From: Physella acuta
Taxonomy: Eukaryota > Mollusca > Gastropoda > Physidae
Assembly (NCBI RefSeq): GCF_028476545.1
Contig: NW_026731922.1
Coordinates: 1 to 64,000 of the forward strand
Reading direction: 5' to 3'
DNA: 64,000 bases
In this document: one piece after another, positions 11,136 to 64,000 of the stretch
Position numbering within the stretch: the stretch's first letter is position 1
Layout of the letters: the number at the start of each line of letters is the position of its first letter
Program-made: the position numbers and the translations under genes
The notes under the pieces: generated by a model
Database searches by the model: none
The model's input: only the letters and a program-made list of their open reading frames with translations
Told to the model about the DNA's origin: nothing

Positions 11136-12165
11136 ACGATAAGCTAGTTGTAATCTGTGTGAAAAAAATAGTTTGTTTTCTGCTGGTGTTCGCTAAAGTG
11201 GTATTGAGGTGATGTTTGGAATTTTGGGTACTAATTTTTTTTAAAGCTAAGTTCATTTTGCCGAAATCATCGCTAATCATTACTTAATACAAAAAAAATT
11301 ACCTTATCGCACAGCGAATTAAATACACTGATCAATTTGTATAACAATTTACAAAAAAAAAAAAGAAATATAGGCCTATATAATTTAGCATTTTCAACTA
11401 CCGCTTAAATTTGTTTTAATATTTCTTGAGCCCAAAACTCTGTTGTTGAGTATATTATTAATTTTATAATCATTGTATTCATAGCTATGAGAGAAAATGG
11501 AAGAGATCAGGGTAACTCACAATCCAAAGGTCAAGATCGCCTTTCTTAATCCTTAAGCCTGAGCTAAAGCAAAATCTAACACGGTGTGTTGTTGTAGGTT
11601 ATATATTGTAAATGTTAAAATGTTAAGCTCTTAAAAACATAAAACAGTAGACACTTAATAGAATAAGAAACAAGTTAAACATAACTTAACAAACACGGTT
11701 TCTTATGATACGCAAGTTAAAAATATTTATATAGCAAATATGTAACAAATTATTAGGTTAAAAAAAATAACACTGATAGCAAATTTAAATCTTAAAAAAT
11801 AAGTCAAACTAAAACCCAACACCGTTAGCATATATATTATATGGTAAAAATTTTAAAACAAATCTCAAGCGTACCTGTTTGACCCTCAATAACCACCGTT
11901 CTCCCTCCCCCCTACCCCCTCCCACCCTATCTTCCTACAGGTAGCTCGTAGACCCTTACCGTGGATGTGATTCGAATACGGACATGAATACGGAAAATTG
12001 GTATACAGGGGGGGAAAAATTGATAAGACATTTATGTTGAGAGGAGACAGACAGTTATGTGAAGTCTGTAGCCCACTAAAGGTCGCGCCCTGGGCCTATC
12101 TAGCTGCTCTACAGATTGATATGTAAAAAAAAAATTGGGCAGGGGTGGTGGGGGGTGAGCAGACG
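11136..12165. other. AT-rich intergenic DNA
   Basis: No exon, element or RNA gene recognised. Short C-rich patch at about 11900-11930. Confidence 0.4.
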
Positions 12166-12335
12166 ATTCGTCCCAGACAGATAAAGACGTGTTCGCGCCA
12201 AACCGAGCCCACCAAGTAGCACCGGCGCGCCTCCCCTCTCCTGCTCCGCCTCCCTGGGTCTAACTTTCATTGTCTGTCGTCTGGTCTGTAGGTATATTTG
12301 TCTGTGTGATCTCACGGGGCTTGTGTCGACGAAAT
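12166..12335 (+). promoter_or_regulatory. CpG-rich segment, candidate ADAMTS promoter
   Basis: A GC- and CpG-richer island in AT-rich DNA, 350-500 bases before the ADAMTS start codon. It holds an E2F-like gttcgcgccaaac (12191-12203), an SP1-like ctccgcctccc and a ggcgcgcc. No TATA box is obvious. The assignment rests on composition and position only. Confidence 0.35.
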
Positions 12336-12686
12336 GTAAACTTCGAACGAGATCGGGAAAAAAAATTTCCTTGAACGATTTTTTTTTTAAAAGCCCTTTT
12401 TGTGTAACGTAAGGGAGATAAGTAAAGCAAGTACATCAAACTGGAAAAGACTTTTTTTTCCTTCCGATTTCTTATTATATTTGTGATAGGTTACATCTTC
12501 ATGTTGAGGAACGAAATGGAATACAATCTTTTATTTATAGTGCCGAGTGAATATTACCCGGCTACAAGATGATATATACAACAGTTTGGTAGATGCTGAG
12601 TCTTATCAAAGCAAAACGACAGTGAGTTCCGGATAAAAAAATAATAAGAAAGTTTTCAGGATTTTTATTTTCACTTCGTTCACGCG

Positions 12687-63887
<51,201 letters not shown>

Positions 63888-64000
63888 GTATCCTGGCTCA
63901 TTTCTAACTCTGGTATCCTGGCTCATTTCTCATTCTGTCTAGTATCCTGGCTCATTTCTCATTCTGTCTAGTATCCTGGCTCATTTCTCATTCTGTCTAG
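63888..64000 (+). repeat. 29-bp repeats starting at the exon 22 donor
   Basis: gtatcctggctcatttct followed by cattctgtcta repeats at least four times from the first base of the intron and runs off the window. Confidence 0.9.

Overview
This is a metazoan nuclear genomic window: AT-rich, with spliced genes on the + strand, GT-AG introns full of minisatellites and long (TA)n runs, and DNA-transposon relics. The protein matches (MORN3 and an ADAMTS6/10-type protease), tRNA-derived SINEs with GAAGAA tails, hAT MITEs and Helitrons fit an invertebrate, most likely a lophotrochozoan such as a gastropod mollusc. The species cannot be named from the sequence.

Layout. 1-2500: degenerate minisatellite, two hAT MITEs and a reversed SINE. 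2887-6594: complete five-exon MORN3 gene (237 aa), preceded by RFX-like motifs. 6600-12300: intergenic DNA with (TA)n, SINEs, a 36-bp minisatellite and one unassigned putative exon (8977-9141). 12687 to the right edge: one large ADAMTS gene of the ADAMTS6/10 class. Its 22 recognised exons join without a break in frame into 3057 coding bases (1019 codons): signal peptide, prodomain, convertase site, catalytic domain with HEIGHNIGMHHD, disintegrin-like, TSR1, cysteine-rich, spacer, TSR2 and TSR3. The last TSRs and the PLAC domain lie beyond the window.

The introns hold most of the novelty. Many tandem arrays contain copies of the neighbouring splice junction. The clearest are the donors of exons 1, 5, 6, 16, 20, 21 and 22 and the acceptors of exons 10 and 21. 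Intron 20 (55329-61615) has about 130 copies of its own donor at the left and about 32 copies of its own acceptor at the right. The MORN3 last-exon acceptor is also present three times. Many units carry a CAG/GTGAGT-type core, which resembles a recursive-splicing ratchet point.

Mobile elements: a hAT MITE family sharing AGGCGTAGCGA ends, with perfect 8-bp target duplications in three copies; a larger nested hAT relic (27210-30554); two Helitron-like copies, one with a paralogous empty site inside the same gene; and a piggyBac-like TTAA element (45478-47810) swollen by an internal minisatellite. How the genes work together: MORN3 is a ciliary/axonemal MORN-repeat protein and the ADAMTS is a secreted matrix protease. 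They appear to be neighbours only, with no shared pathway visible.
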